Shown here in pieces: positions 45,639 through 57,018 of a DNA stretch of 64,000 nucleotides. Both the position numbers and the translations under genes were made by a program. The stretch covers positions 433,378 to 497,377 of the forward strand of contig JANTUC010000019.1 in assembly GCA_026873275.1 (NCBI GenBank). Direction: 5' to 3'. This DNA is from Pseudopithomyces maydicus (lineage: Eukaryota > Ascomycota > Dothideomycetes > Pleosporales > Didymosphaeriaceae). Every line of letters begins with the position of its first letter. The stretch's first letter is position 1. Below the pieces are notes generated by a model. It worked only from the letters and a program-made list of their open reading frames with translations. It was not told the origin of the DNA and made no database searches.

Positions 45639-46430
45639 TGTGAATGTGTTTGTTGAGTATAGGGAGATTGAGTTGTAAGGATGTGAGGTATTCAAGTGTG
45701 AAGTGTGAGTTGATGATGCTTCTGTACGTTGGATTTACAAGGCATTATATCTCTCATCTTGTCTTTACTATCGGCACCTCGAAGGTTAGAGACACTACCA
45801 CTCCCACACACTAAACCCCGCTTTCCGCATGGTTCGACGGGCTGCGTCTGGGGAAGCCCACCTGCGGACAAAGTCAAGTCCGTTCACATACACCTTACGT
45901 AACACGGTGTCCACCAATGTTATTGGTCGGACAAAGACTTTTCTCCCTAATAGTTCGTGCCGAGTGCACTTCATCGCCGGCTTGTAATCGCGGGAGAGAA
46001 AGTCCCACACTCACTATGCAATGGTGTGACTCGTCGCGAAGCCACCCTCTCGACGGACAAGACCTACTCCGACCATCATGCACTAAGTGAAGCTAAATGC
46101 GCCCCGATCACGCTCGTCTCGACCCCAACGGGCCCTCGACACGCCATCCAGGTTACCACATGATTCAGTGGCTTGTTTGCTGGGCACCCAGGCGATTAAG
46201 GATGCACTCCCCTCTAGTCTACCGTACTCCGCATCCGAATTCCCGGATCCCATGCGGCCTGTGCATCTGGGGTCTGGAGAAAGTCCGGGGTCGCGTACGC
46301 CATGTTTATTTCTGAGAAACACTGTTCCATCCTGGATATATAGGGCCACCAGGCGTGCGCCTGATTGAGTTTTGTGTCGGCCTTGACGATCACCAAATTC
46401 TTCCCATAAACCCCAACGAGACTTTGCGAT
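45639..46430. promoter_or_regulatory. Divergent promoter of aldolase and MFS transporter genes
   Basis: 792 bp. It contains CGGACAAAGTCAAGTCCG (45865-45882), a CGGAC-N8-GTCCG inverted repeat, plus the direct half-sites CGGACAAAG (45928-45936) and CGGACAAG (46054-46061). The inner 17 bp of the first element recur upstream of the Zn2Cys6 gene. Confidence 0.6.
45865..45882 (+). promoter_or_regulatory. CGGAC-N8-GTCCG inverted repeat
   Basis: A perfect 5-bp inverted repeat, CGG-N12-CCG in zinc-cluster notation. Bases 45866-45882 equal 41062-41078 exactly. Confidence 0.6.
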
Positions 46431-48176
46431 ATGACTGTCACCATACTCTCGACTTCTGACGTGGAGAAAAATTCTTCGCATCACGTCGACGATGTTGCGA
46501 CTTCGGAGAAGGACATGAAGGCTGGCGTGTCTAATGAGTCTGGCGACTACAGTGGCGCGGTTGCGAAGACCGACCCTGCAGAGATTGCGTTGGTGCGAAA
46601 ACTGGACTTTCGGATCATGCCAGCCTTATTTTGCTTGTACTTCTTGTAAGCATGCGGCAATCTCTAATTACAGTCTTGATGCTGTAGATTATTGTTTTGC
46701 ATCAATTCTTACACCTTGCAGAAACAAGTTGGACCAAAATGCCATCGCCAATGCAAGACTCAACGGATTGGAGAAGGACTTGGGCCTGCAGAAATCGCAG
46801 TACAACACGTGCATGTAAGATGAATCGCTGCATGTTACACATGATGAAGCTGACAAGAAAGATCCATCTTATACGTTGGATATCTCTTCGCCCAGATCCC
46901 ATCCAACATGCTGATGTCCTCGAAGAAAGTGCGCCCATCGCTGTACATGGCCATCTGTGCCATCGTTTGGGGATGCGTTGCCTCTCTCACAGCCCTCGTC
47001 AAGAACTACACAGGCTTGGTGCTCGTCAGGTTCTTCCTAGGATTCGTGGAAGCCCCATTCTACCCCGGCGCACTGTGGATTCTGTCTTTGTTCTACACGC
47101 GCAAGGAAATCGCAACACGCGTATCGATCTTGTACGCTGGTAACATCTTTGCGGTATCTTTCGCAGGACTCATCGCTGCTGCTGTCTTCGCCACTCTGGA
47201 CGACCATCATGGGATGCATGGCTGGCAATGGTATGTATAATTCGACGTCTCCTAATCATGTCAACATGCTAACTAAATACCAGGTTGTTCATCATCGAGG
47301 GAGTTGTTACAATCGGCGTCGCAGTCGTCTGCATTTACTTGCTGCCCGATGAGCCTCTCACGACCAGATGGCTTACACCAGAGGAACGTCAGCTCGCACA
47401 CGACCGCATGCAAAGGGATACTGTCGGTCTGGAACAGAACAAGGGTGTCCGCGCTGGCTTCATGCAGGCTCTCCGCGACCCAAGGCTCTATCTCTTTATT
47501 TTCATGCAAAACATGCACTTGAGCGCCACATCTTTCAATCAGGTAAGATGGCCCATCTATCCATACGAGCAATTCCTGATAGAAATGTAGTTCTTCCCTA
47601 CGGTCGTGTCATCGCTCGGCTTTAGCACGACTATCACGCTCGTTCTTACCGCCCCACCTTCCCTTGTTGCAGGCGTCGTAGGTATCGCTATCGGCATATC
47701 CTCCGGCAAGTTCAATGATCGAACATGGCACATTTCAGCTATGATGGGTATCGCGACTGTAGGTTTTGTCATCAGTGCCGTGACACTCAACGTAGCTGCA
47801 CGATACTTGTCGTGCTTCCTCTTTGCATCTGGTAAGTGGAACCGTCCCTTCTCCTTTTTCAACCAAGCTGACGATAATTCCAGGTGTTTACTCCGTCAAT
47901 TCCGTGATCCTGGGCTGGGTCTCCGGCACGCTCGGCCAAACAGCCGAGAAGAAAGCAGTCTCGCTCTCCATGGTCAACATGATTTCCATGGCGAGTTTCA
48001 TCTACACGCCGTACTTGTACCCGAAGAGCGACGGACCCAAGTACGTGATTGCCATGAGCAGCAATGCTTCCTTTGCATTTGCCACGGTGGCTGCGGCTTG
48101 GGGCATGCGAATTTGGCTGCAGGTGCAGAACCGAAAGCTTAAGCGCAGCGGCGAGAACGTGTTTTATGCATACTAG
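46431..48176 (+). CDS. MFS transporter, Dal5/ACS (allantoate permease-like) family
   Basis: Six exons (introns 46646-46721, 46815-46861, 47231-47283, 47543-47590, 47832-47883) give 489 residues. Family marks: RKLDFRIMPALFCLYFL-NKLDQNAIANARL (TM1 and the D-x-NIGNA-like loop), QYNTCISILYVGYLFAQIPS with NMLM, VRFFLGFVEAPFYPGALWIL, SLFYTRKEIATRVSILYAGN and WLTPEERQLAHDRM. About 12 membrane helices are expected at the plasma membrane. The second intron ends in AAG. Relatives carry organic anions such as allantoate, nicotinate, pantothenate and tartrate by proton symport. With the aldolase and dioxygenase it suggests uptake of an acidic carbon source. Confidence 0.85.
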
Positions 48177-48548
48177 AAACGGTCTTTCACTGCTAGTGGT
48201 AGTTTTTATTTTGGACAATATGATAATGAAGTCGTTTATCGCATCGGAGAGTGGTCTTGCTTATGAATCGAGACGCGTGAACGAAGATCAGTGTTGGCGG
48301 TCGCTGACGTCAGACGAATTATAGAGGGGATGTCTGCCTATCGGAAAGCTGATGACACCTCATTGGTGTAACACTGCATTGCTGCATGCGATGATTAAAT
48401 CGGGGTTGCCTTGGTACGGCGGTCGTAACTTCTTCAATTATTGATCGTGCCTTCCCATTCGAGTTCATATCTGACATCGTGAGAGAAAATTACCATCCAG
48501 CATCACGAATCTCTCTCTACTCACGAACCAAGACCGTGAAGCAGCAAA
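48177..48548. promoter_or_regulatory. Upstream region of 2OG-dioxygenase gene
   Basis: 372 bp between tandem genes. CGGCGGTCG occurs at about 48418-48426. The CGGACAA element of the neighbouring promoter was not found here. Confidence 0.35.
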
Positions 48549-49637
48549 ATGGCACAACCTAATACGCAGTCCAGTGGGAACTCCATCCCAATCGTAGACT
48601 TTGGCGCTTTCTTAGACGGTGAAACGGAAGAGCAGGAACGAGTTGCGAGGGAGATTGATGAAGCTTTCCGTACAGTTGGTTTCGTGTATCTGAAGAACCA
48701 CGGTGTTCCAAAGGAAAAGGTCGAAGAGTGTTTCGAATGGTCTAAGAAGTTTTTCGCCTTGCCCATGGAGACAAAGATGCTCGCACCGCATCCACCAGGT
48801 GGCGCGCACCACAGAGGCTACTCGCCGCCCGGTCTTGAGCACGTCACCCAGCACACATACGATAAAGAAGATGTCGCAAAATCACGAGAGATACCCGACT
48901 ACAAGGAATCCTACGAATCCGGAAACGTCAACGACGAATCGCAACCCAACATCTGGCTGCCAGAAGACAAGCTACCAGGATTCCGACCCTTCCTAGAATC
49001 CTACTTCACCCTCTGCAACAACTTGATCCACAAGATCCTCGACGCCCTCAGCATCGCGCTGTCCGCCCCCGCCCCAGGCCTCTCCCCAACCCACTCCCAG
49101 TCGCTCTTCCAGCTACGCCTCCTCCACTACCCTGCCATCGAAGCAGAGCAGCTCAAGAACGGCAAGCGCAACCGGATCAACGCACACTCCGACTTCGGCA
49201 CCATGACCCTCCTTTTCCAAGATCAGGTCGGCGGCCTCGAAATCGAAGACCCCAATCACCCCGGGACCTTCCACCGCGCGGGCGCAGTCGAGGACGCCGT
49301 CTTGCTCAACATCGGCGACCTGATGGCGCGCTGGTCAAACGACAGATGGAAATCGACGGTGCACCGCGTGGGTCTCCCGCCTCCTCGGACGGTGAAGATT
49401 CCGGGTCATGGAGTGAACACGGAGGGTACGCGTATGGAAGCTACGGTGGTTGAGGTGCCGCATGAGGAAGGCGCCATCGTGCCGGATAGATATAGCATTC
49501 CGTTCTTTGCGACGGCGAACATGGACACGGTCATCGATGCGCTGCCGGGGTGTTGGGGAGAGGGCAATCCGAAGAAATACGAGCCGGTTACGGCGTGGGG
49601 ATATTTGCAGATGAGGATGGCCATGTTGTATGATTAG
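48549..49637 (+). CDS. 2-oxoglutarate/Fe(II)-dependent dioxygenase (IPNS-like)
   Basis: A single exon of 362 residues. The N-terminal DIOX_N region has IPIVDFGAF, EIDEAFRTVGFVYLKNHGV and FFALPMETK. The catalytic core carries AHSDFGTMTLLFQD (H-x-D), WKSTVHRV (distal His), and DRYSIPFF, whose Arg binds 2-oxoglutarate. All iron and co-substrate ligands are present. The layout LHYP, GGLEIE, LLNIGDLMARWSNDRW is the isopenicillin-N-synthase-like superfamily. It hydroxylates or desaturates a small molecule in the cytosol. It stands tandem with the MFS transporter, 372 bp apart, and is probably part of the same pathway. Confidence 0.85.
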   Translation: MAQPNTQSSGNSIPIVDFGAFLDGETEEQERVAREIDEAFRTVGFVYLKNHGVPKEKVEECFEWSKKFFALPMETKMLAPHPPGGAHHRGYSPPGLEHVTQHTYDKEDVAKSREIPDYKESYESGNVNDESQPNIWLPEDKLPGFRPFLESYFTLCNNLIHKILDALSIALSAPAPGLSPTHSQSLFQLRLLHYPAIEAEQLKNGKRNRINAHSDFGTMTLLFQDQVGGLEIEDPNHPGTFHRAGAVEDAVLLNIGDLMARWSNDRWKSTVHRVGLPPPRTVKIPGHGVNTEGTRMEATVVEVPHEEGAIVPDRYSIPFFATANMDTVIDALPGCWGEGNPKKYEPVTAWGYLQMRMAMLYD

Positions 49638-49978
49638 TGGGCTGCTGTGCCCGGTCACCGGGTCGCTGGGTGTCACATGGTTCGTGAGACGGAAACAGAC
49701 TATATTGAATTTCGCTGTGAGACTTTTCGCAAAACGGCGACCTGCTAGAAACGCCGATGGACTAGTGGACTTTAATGGGCACTGTGTGTCTGGTGAGTTT
49801 CGGTCGCTGCTCCGGTGTGGGGAGGTGTGGCTGGTGATGCGGCTGGTTCTATGTAAGACGGATGCTGTGGCTGGTGCTGTGGCTTGCGCACTGCTTACCT
49901 AATTTGTGTTTTGCGCACTCAAACTTCGCGAACGCCTCAACACCAGCTTCGTCGCACATCCCGCAAGCCAACACCACC
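49638..49978. other. Upstream region of eIF3k gene
   Basis: 341 bp; no element or gene recognised. Confidence 0.4.
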
Positions 49979-50981
49979 ATGGGCGCCCCTTTCGATTTCG
50001 CGCCGGAACGGCCGGAGCATATCGATTCGATCCTCAACGGCCTCGACCGGTACAACCCCGAGACCACGGCCGTCTTCCAGGACTATGTCATGCAGCAGTG
50101 CGAGCAGCAGACGTACGACTGCTACGCCAACCTGGCCCTGTTGAAGCTGTACGTCATCTTCCATCCGTCTACACGCGCTTGCATGATGAATAAACATCCA
50201 CAACGTTTCCTATTACCCGAGGGCGCCGAGCTTGAATCACTCTGCCCACTGAAGTTTTATTATTAGCTCTATCTGAAAGCAGCAACCCCGCATACAGAGT
50301 CTTTTAGATGCCTCCATTGCGACCTGTGCTGACCCAACACCATAGCTACCAGTTCAACCCCCACCTCGCCCGTGACGAGACCATCACCAACATCCTCGTC
50401 AAGGCCCTCACCGTCTTCCCCACCCCCGACTTCTCCCTGGGCCTCGCCCTCCTCCCCAGCCACACCCTCGCACCCCTCTCCACCTCATCACACACACCCG
50501 CCGCCGGCGACGCACCGCTATCCGAGGCCGTGCAGAAGCTCAACGTCCTCAAGAACCTGCTCGAGGGCGCCGACTACGCCACCTTCTGGTCGACGCTGGA
50601 CTCGGACGACCTCTACGCCGACCTGGTCGCCGACGTCTCCGGCTTCGAGCAGCTGATGCGCGTTAGGATCGCGGCAACAGTCAGCCAGGCCATCCGCGAG
50701 GTCGAGCGGAGCATCCTCGAGAGCTGGCTGGATCTCTCGGGCAAGGAGTTCGAGCAGTTCGTAGGCACCGTGTGCGGGTGGAACATCGATGGCGACAAGG
50801 TCAAGATCCCCATCAACAAGGACAACGAGGCCAAGGGCACCGTTGTCAGGGAGAACGTGAAGTTTGATCGTAAGTCTTGAATTTTCTCGCCGCTGTCAGT
50901 GTCAGTCCACGAACGACGGAACTAACGCCACACGCAGAATTCTCGCGAGTTGTGCGGAGGGCATTCGAGCAGCCTGCTTAA
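49979..50981 (+). CDS. eif3k: Eukaryotic translation initiation factor 3 subunit K
   Basis: Three exons (introns 50149-50345 and 50870-50937) give 245 residues, the usual length. The ATG at 49979 has an ACCACCATGG context. Family motifs: RPEHIDSILNGLDRYNPETT, NLALLKLYQFNP (spanning the first intron), ITNILVKALTVFP, DFSLGLALLPS, ADYATFWSTL and RVVRRAFEQPA. The CSN8/PSMD8/eIF3K (PCI-like) domain spans most of the protein. It is a non-essential subunit of the eIF3 complex on the 40S ribosome. It is a housekeeping marker at the edge of the metabolic cluster. Confidence 0.92.
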
Positions 50982-53900
50982 GTGATACCACGTGAATGAG
51001 ATACGAGGGCGACATGATCTGCATAGGAACGGATCAAGGCGTTTGAGAGGATCGGGAACATGCATAGGCGGCACGTTTCAGTGTGCCATAACTTTATGAA
51101 TAGATGACATGAATCATCAAGATTATTTTCAAAGCGAACTTTGTGCCGATTACCTGCTGTGTCATGTCATTCACGGTTTGCAGCAGTGGAAGGAACCACC
51201 GCAGTCGTGCATACATTTTAATGGTAAGCTTCAACTAATAGGCTGACATCGTAGTGGTGCAAGTCTTCGGTCCCGAGGGAATATGCTTAAGCTGTGATGT
51301 GTGGAAAGCATGTGCGTTATTCTGGTGTACCTTTCCCGTCTTTCTAATCAGTCTTTATTTGTTTGGTTTTGCCACATGGTTGCTATTGATGCATCTGCTG
51401 CCGATACAACTACTGCCGATATAGATGTGGTCGATATGGCTGCGGTCGACATGATTTGTTCAGGTCCATACGATGATGTTAAAGAAAAGACTGAGGTTGT
51501 AGAAAGCATGTTCTGCTGAATGCCTCCCAGATCTCGACTGTGCCGCTGAAAGCTCGAGCCGTCCCCACCGTACGGAAATTAAAAATTGCGCAACAGCGTC
51601 ACTGATCAACAGTGTCACTGTTCAATAGTTTCACGGCCGAAGAAAAAATTTCCCCCGAAACAATTCCAGTCCTCCAATTCAGCCTTTCAATTATCGTCGT
51701 CGTCATGACTTGTACAGGTTATGCCGAGTCCAGTCAAAAGTAAACCAGACCTAATAGTTTCATTGACAGGACGCACTGAATACCAAATAAGTCCATTAAC
51801 ATATTGACCCAACCCAGCGGGAGGAACACAGCGGACTTTGCTGCTCGGAAAGTGGAATAGATTAGATCTGGGATCATTACCTACTAATCGCTCACTCCTA
51901 CAAATCCACGCTAGGATCTAGATACAATTGGATCAACACGGTGAAGAAACTCAAATTTGGCCCCAGGCGATCTGCGCGATTATCAGACCACCAATCAGCC
52001 TCATGGACCTCGGTATTTCTATCAGCAAGTAGGGTATGATTAGTACGGTGGGGAAAAATTTGCCGTATTTGCGGTGAGCCTGTGCTATCGTCTAATTTTC
52101 ACAAACGACATTCTCTGAACCACTGCGACGGCAGGCAAGATTTGTTGGACCAGAAAAGTCAACAAGGAGATGTTCAAATGCAGTGGACACAATGAAAGTA
52201 CAGGATCAATGTAAAAGTCAAAGACATTTACCTTGTTGTTCAAAAATCAAGTACGGGAATTCGTATAGCATCTTCAAAGCTACCGAGGCCATCGCTAGTC
52301 TACCACTAGTCTGTCGAAATCAATTTGTTTTTCACATGCTCATGATCTGGTAAACGAGTACAATTGTACGGAATCTCCGGCATACGAGACTGAGCTAGTA
52401 AAGCATAACGGCAGTGAAGAAGAATGTGGGATTCCGGCCGAAGCGTACGTTCGTAGAGAAATGGATCCTGAGGCTATTGATCTACCTACTTCGCTGGAGT
52501 AACATGGTTTGAGGTGGATGCTAGGAATTAGAGAGCTTCTCCGTGATCCTGGGCCCTTTCGTCAGAGTCTAGCCCTCTGGGTATATTGACGATCGAGAAA
52601 TGACGGCACGGACTGATCGGACAGATTCCCGTGTCTTTTCGAGGCGCTGCGCAGCTTTATGATTGGATTTCATCCCTTGGGAACCGAAAATGACTTTGTA
52701 TAGCTATCGTCATAATTCTAGACTGTTCAATTTTGCTTGCAACTTTTGTTGTAGTAGAAATAATACTGTTCGAGAGCGCACTTCTGCTCTCGATCGTCTT
52801 CCTCCGATTGGCTGAGCTTGATTATGGTTCTGTAGATGCTTTCAGGCATGTAATGGAACGCTCTGCTGGGTAAGGCTAATAGAGTTCACCAATGGTCCAC
52901 AAGCTGACCACGCACCTACCACATTCAACTGCCGTACATCGATGACAGACCCGCATAATCTCGCTGCAAGATAGCTAGGACCCATCGTCCTACCAACCCT
53001 TTAGGTTGTGCTCCGAGATCGATTATCTGTATTGACCTCCCGAGCGTTTGGGTAGGTACACCAGAGTGGGTATCGGAGATGCTGATTCTGGCGCTTTTTT
53101 CTAGTCTTCCTACGTTGAACGCCACCAGATATTTTCCACGAATGATCTCAACTATCACAGTGGCTGCTCACCGTGTTTCATCCCTCGTCGATTGTTTCCG
53201 AGAAATGGGTTTCACGAATACGAGATGGCGTTGCAGGGATTCGAGTGACATGTAAGTTCTCGAGCTAACCTCGTATTCAATTTTGAGAGCTGAGAAGCCA
53301 TACCGCCGATGATAAGCTGTGTGTTTAGAATGAGATAAGCATATTTTAAAGCATACCACATGATCGAGTTCAGAAGAATGCGTCATCTTTTCCGCGTTCC
53401 GCGTTGAGACAAAAGTTGATGACGATAGCATACCTGCCTCTTACATTTGGAAATCAGAACGATTCATGGGATTTCCATACCTCAGCTGCATCCTTTCACC
53501 TTCGACAGGATCTAATGCAGATACACGGAAGGGGAGAAAAGCCCGCCTGTGCCGCTCTGCAAGCGATAGCCTCGCCTTTTTAGATCTCCGATTTTTCGTT
53601 CCTTTGCATACCCGTCCCTAGCTTTTCACACGGTTCCTGTCGCCTCGAACTTAAATTTCGCGGAAGCATGCAGGCCAACACCACGTGCAGGAGGTGTGTG
53701 GCTGCTGACAGGCACAGTTGCCACATTTTCTACCACTGAGCAGTCAGCTATGGCATGCAGGAAAATTCCAGACACGGCCATAGAAGCGGGTCTGACTGCA
53801 CCAGCGCGCTCGCTTGCCGGCGCTGGCCCGTCTTTCCGGCTGTTCATTGCCATTTTTGCTGCACGTACGATAGCATGGACCCTTCCTTTCGTGCAGTTCC

Positions 53901-54521
53901 CGTTGAATCCTGCACGTTTTTGATAACTCGCCAAGCAGGCCCGTTCGCGTCAGCCGTCGCCAAGGATACCAAAGAAACGCCTCCAGCCAGTAACCGTTCA
54001 GTTGGCGGTGCACCATGAACCGTCCCGTAGCAGCATTTTGATAATAACATTCTTCCACCTGACACTGTGTCTCAGAGCCTTTGACTGACGTTGTGAATGG
54101 TGATGTACGTGTTGGTACGAATGCGTTGTAGCGGAGAGTGCCGCGCGCGACGGGATTACGAGATAGGATCGGTCCTAGGATGGATACCCTGACAGCAGGC
54201 TCCCAGGCGCATGGCATACCCAGAGGCTTGGTAAGAAGGCCCGGTCTCTGCAGGATGTGCCAATAAATCCTCTCCGGTATTCTTACGAACTTCTAGAAGA
54301 CAATTGGGATAGACTGAATCTTGTAGACACACGAGCCTTACACCATGCAGGTGACAGCTCGCTCTACTGGATGTGGTGAGATGCGAAGAAGAGGCGAGAG
54401 CCGGTGAGCTGACAACCTTCGTTCAATAAAGTATAAAGGATAGGACGGAAACCGTTGCTATCAATTCACCACAGCGCTCTGGTCCTCTTACCGCAGATCT
54501 GAGTTGTCATTTTCAATCATT
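50982..54521. other. Long region without supported intact genes
   Basis: About 3.5 kb of intermediate GC. Fragments with coding-like composition occur (see 52230-52502 and the minus-strand frames around 52.9-53.4 and 53.7-54.2 kb) but none gives a complete gene. The last 300 bp serve as the tyrosinase promoter. Confidence 0.45.
52230..52502 (+). pseudogene. Possible F-box-type gene remnant
   Basis: A plus-strand stretch reads ATEAIASLPLVCRNQFVFH, like the end of an F-box (the IxxLPLVCR pattern). It hits a stop, and an adjacent frame reads on with an acidic segment ending REMDPEAIDLPTSLE. The two frames may be joined by a lost intron or an indel. No start is visible. Very tentative. Confidence 0.3.
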
Positions 54522-56589
54522 ATGTTGTCCAAGTACGCAGCAACAGCAGTTCTGCTTTCTGCTGCTGCCAATGCTTCGCCTCTGTTCTCGAATGATGGAT
54601 CCCTCGTGACACGTCAAGGTCCCGGCTCTTATTATGCCATCACGGGTGCAACTGGTGGTGTTTACCCACGTTTGGAGATCCGTGACTTGGAGAAGAGCGG
54701 TATGTATCGAAACCTGTTCTGGTATTTTAGCTGACAGTCTTGAAAGGGAGATGTGGAATCTGTTTTTGTTGGCTTTGACAGATTTCAAAGCTATTGACCA
54801 AAATGTCATTGACTCGTACTATCAAATCGCGGGTAGGTTTATCGAATCGCAACATGTCTTTCGTGACTGACCGTTCTAGGAATCCACGGCATGCCATGGT
54901 AATTTTAACCCTTTCTTTCTTTGAGCCGAGCTAAGCAACTAGGACTCCATGGGATGGTGTGGAGTCGAACCAGTCCCCTCGGCCGCAAGTCGGCTATTGC
55001 CCTCATGGCAACCTGCTGTTTGGCACATGGCACAGACCCTACCTTATGTTGTTTGAGGTGAGATTCAAGTTCCAGGATCATCGTGTTTATGCTAATCCGG
55101 AGCAGCAAAAACTGCAATCCGTCGCCAAAGGGATTGCGGACAAGTTTCCTAGCGCTACCAAGTCCAAGTATCAGGATGCTGCTACGAAGTTGCGAGTACC
55201 GTACTGGGACTCATTCAAGGCCGTTGCAACTAGTACTCCAATCTACCCCACAGCCATCTCGAACGAGAAAGTACAAGTGACTTTCCCTAACGGTACCACC
55301 GCTTCTATTGTCAACCCTCTTTACAATTACCGCTTCCATCCTCTCGACACCAAACAAATCAATGGAACAGTAAGTTCTCCGTCGCTGTCCTCTGTCGATA
55401 CTCATGGTAACCCTAACTAGGGATGCGTGAGCGATACCGATGATAGAGGTTATCAAGTATGCCAAACCTCAGCTACCACTATCCGACCCGCAACGAGTGA
55501 ATTGAACACGGTGTTTCGCAACATTCTAGAATCGCAGCGAAGTTCGTTGTACAACCTCCTATCGATAGAGCAATCTATCAACAGCGTGATCTCATCACGT
55601 GGCTGTGGGTCTCAGAGATATGGCAGTCTTGAGGGCACCCACGGCCCTGTTCACACATTGCACTACCCTGGTCACATGGCACCTGCTGGAGCCGCTGCCT
55701 TCGATCCCTTGTTCTGGCTCCATCATTCGTAAGTTCAGCCTCCTCTTTATTTCTCCATCTCTGACTGTGTTAGCAACGTCGATCGTCAGATCGCCATATG
55801 GCAAGCACTGTGGCCTGATAATTGGATGAGCGAGTGCTTTGCTGAGACTGGAACCTTCACTATTGATACAACGCAGGGTGTAAACCTCAACTCGGCGTCT
55901 GATCTCACGCCGTTTCACAAAAACACAGCTGGAGCCTTTTTCAACTCAGACAATGTTCGGAACATTCGTAACCTAGGTTATACGTACCCCGAGCTGGCAA
56001 ACTCTCCATCACACTCGTCACTGGTTGCCACCGTCAATAAGCTGTACAACGGAGCGACGACCGCTTCATCTACAACAACATCCATGGTCGAATCCACTGA
56101 GAGCTCTCCCACAAAATACTTTGTTGAGATAAACCTCCCAGCATACGGACTTGACGACGGCAAAGATGGTTCATTGGCCTACAATGTTCTACTGTTCTCA
56201 GGGGATGTCGGCAGTGACGCTAAGACATGGGCTACCTCGGAGAACTTGATTGGCATTGCTTCCACATTGGGCGGCGTGGGCATGAAGTACGATTCAGTCA
56301 TTACTTCCCTAATTGATGTGACATCAAGCGTGGAGAGTGGATTGAATGCCGATGAGGTCGTGGAGGATTTGAAGGATAAGCTCATCTACCGACTCGAGAT
56401 TGTAAGTCTTCTTTCAACCCCAAAGGAATCTGTATTAACTTAGAACAGGGTGGTAAAGGTATCGAGAAAGAACGTGTAAAGGACGTGAAGTTGGTGTTGT
56501 TGAGCCGTGAAGTCAAACTCGCGACTTCGGAAAACGAGTTCGACACTTTCGTGGGCGACTTCAAGGAACACGGTTCCATTGATGGTTAA
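54522..56589 (+). CDS. Secreted tyrosinase (type 3 copper)
   Basis: Seven exons, introns 54704-54746, 54833-54879, 54899-54942, 55370-55420, 55729-55773 and 56402-56448; total 596 residues. MLSKYAATAVLLSAAANA is a signal peptide. CuA histidines lie in GIHGMPWTPWDGVE, GYCPHGNLLFGTWHRPYLML. CuB is HGPVHTLHYPGHM with FDPLFWLHHSNVDRQIAIWQ. The C-terminal domain (from about residue 400) is typical of the cap that shields the active site until cleavage. It oxidises monophenols and diphenols to quinones, for melanin or wall cross-linking. The first acceptor is AAG; the alternative TAG would leave an intron of only 31 nt. A secreted Cys-repeat protein follows 430 bp downstream. Confidence 0.88.
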
Positions 56590-57018
56590 ATACGCACACT
56601 ATATAAGATCTAGAATATGAAAGGATATACCTTGCACTGCTTACGGGTTCAATTCGTGCCGGAGATGACTCTATATTATATGCGATTGTGTTGTTCGACC
56701 CTAACGATTCGCGCGAAGCTATATCTCCCGCGGGAAGGATTCCGCCAAGGAGAATAGATGAGCCACCGGGATTTTTTGGGCATTTCCCCAGATTCATATA
56801 GCCTTGTGATCTCCAGCCGGAATGTTTTTGCACCCATCAAGACGATGTATCGCCCGCCGAAATGCGGGGATACCACGTCGCACCACGTGCCCTCTGTTGT
56901 ACAGCACTCGTTTGGGACATTCCGATCTGGGGTCAGAATATTAAAGTCAAGGTTCTGGCACTAATAATCTGAGCTATCTTCTAAATTCCCTGCTAGCTCG
57001 CGTCAAGGCTGCTTCGTC
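56590..57018. other. Tandem intergenic region
   Basis: 429 bp between tyrosinase and the secreted repeat protein; nothing specific recognised. Confidence 0.4.

Noticed and set aside
52925..53431. Two consecutive minus-strand frames (77 and 87 codons)
   Set aside because: Some coding-like phrases but different phases, no start with good context and no family match; possibly an old relic.
53744..54217. 157-codon minus-strand frame upstream of tyrosinase
   Set aside because: Unusual residue mix, no motif, and competing frames on the other strand; it probably belongs to the promoter region.
54700..54730. 31-nt intron with TAG acceptor in the tyrosinase gene
   Set aside because: Shorter than fungal introns normally are, and it inserts residues into a conserved spacing; 54704-54746 restores the family spacing.
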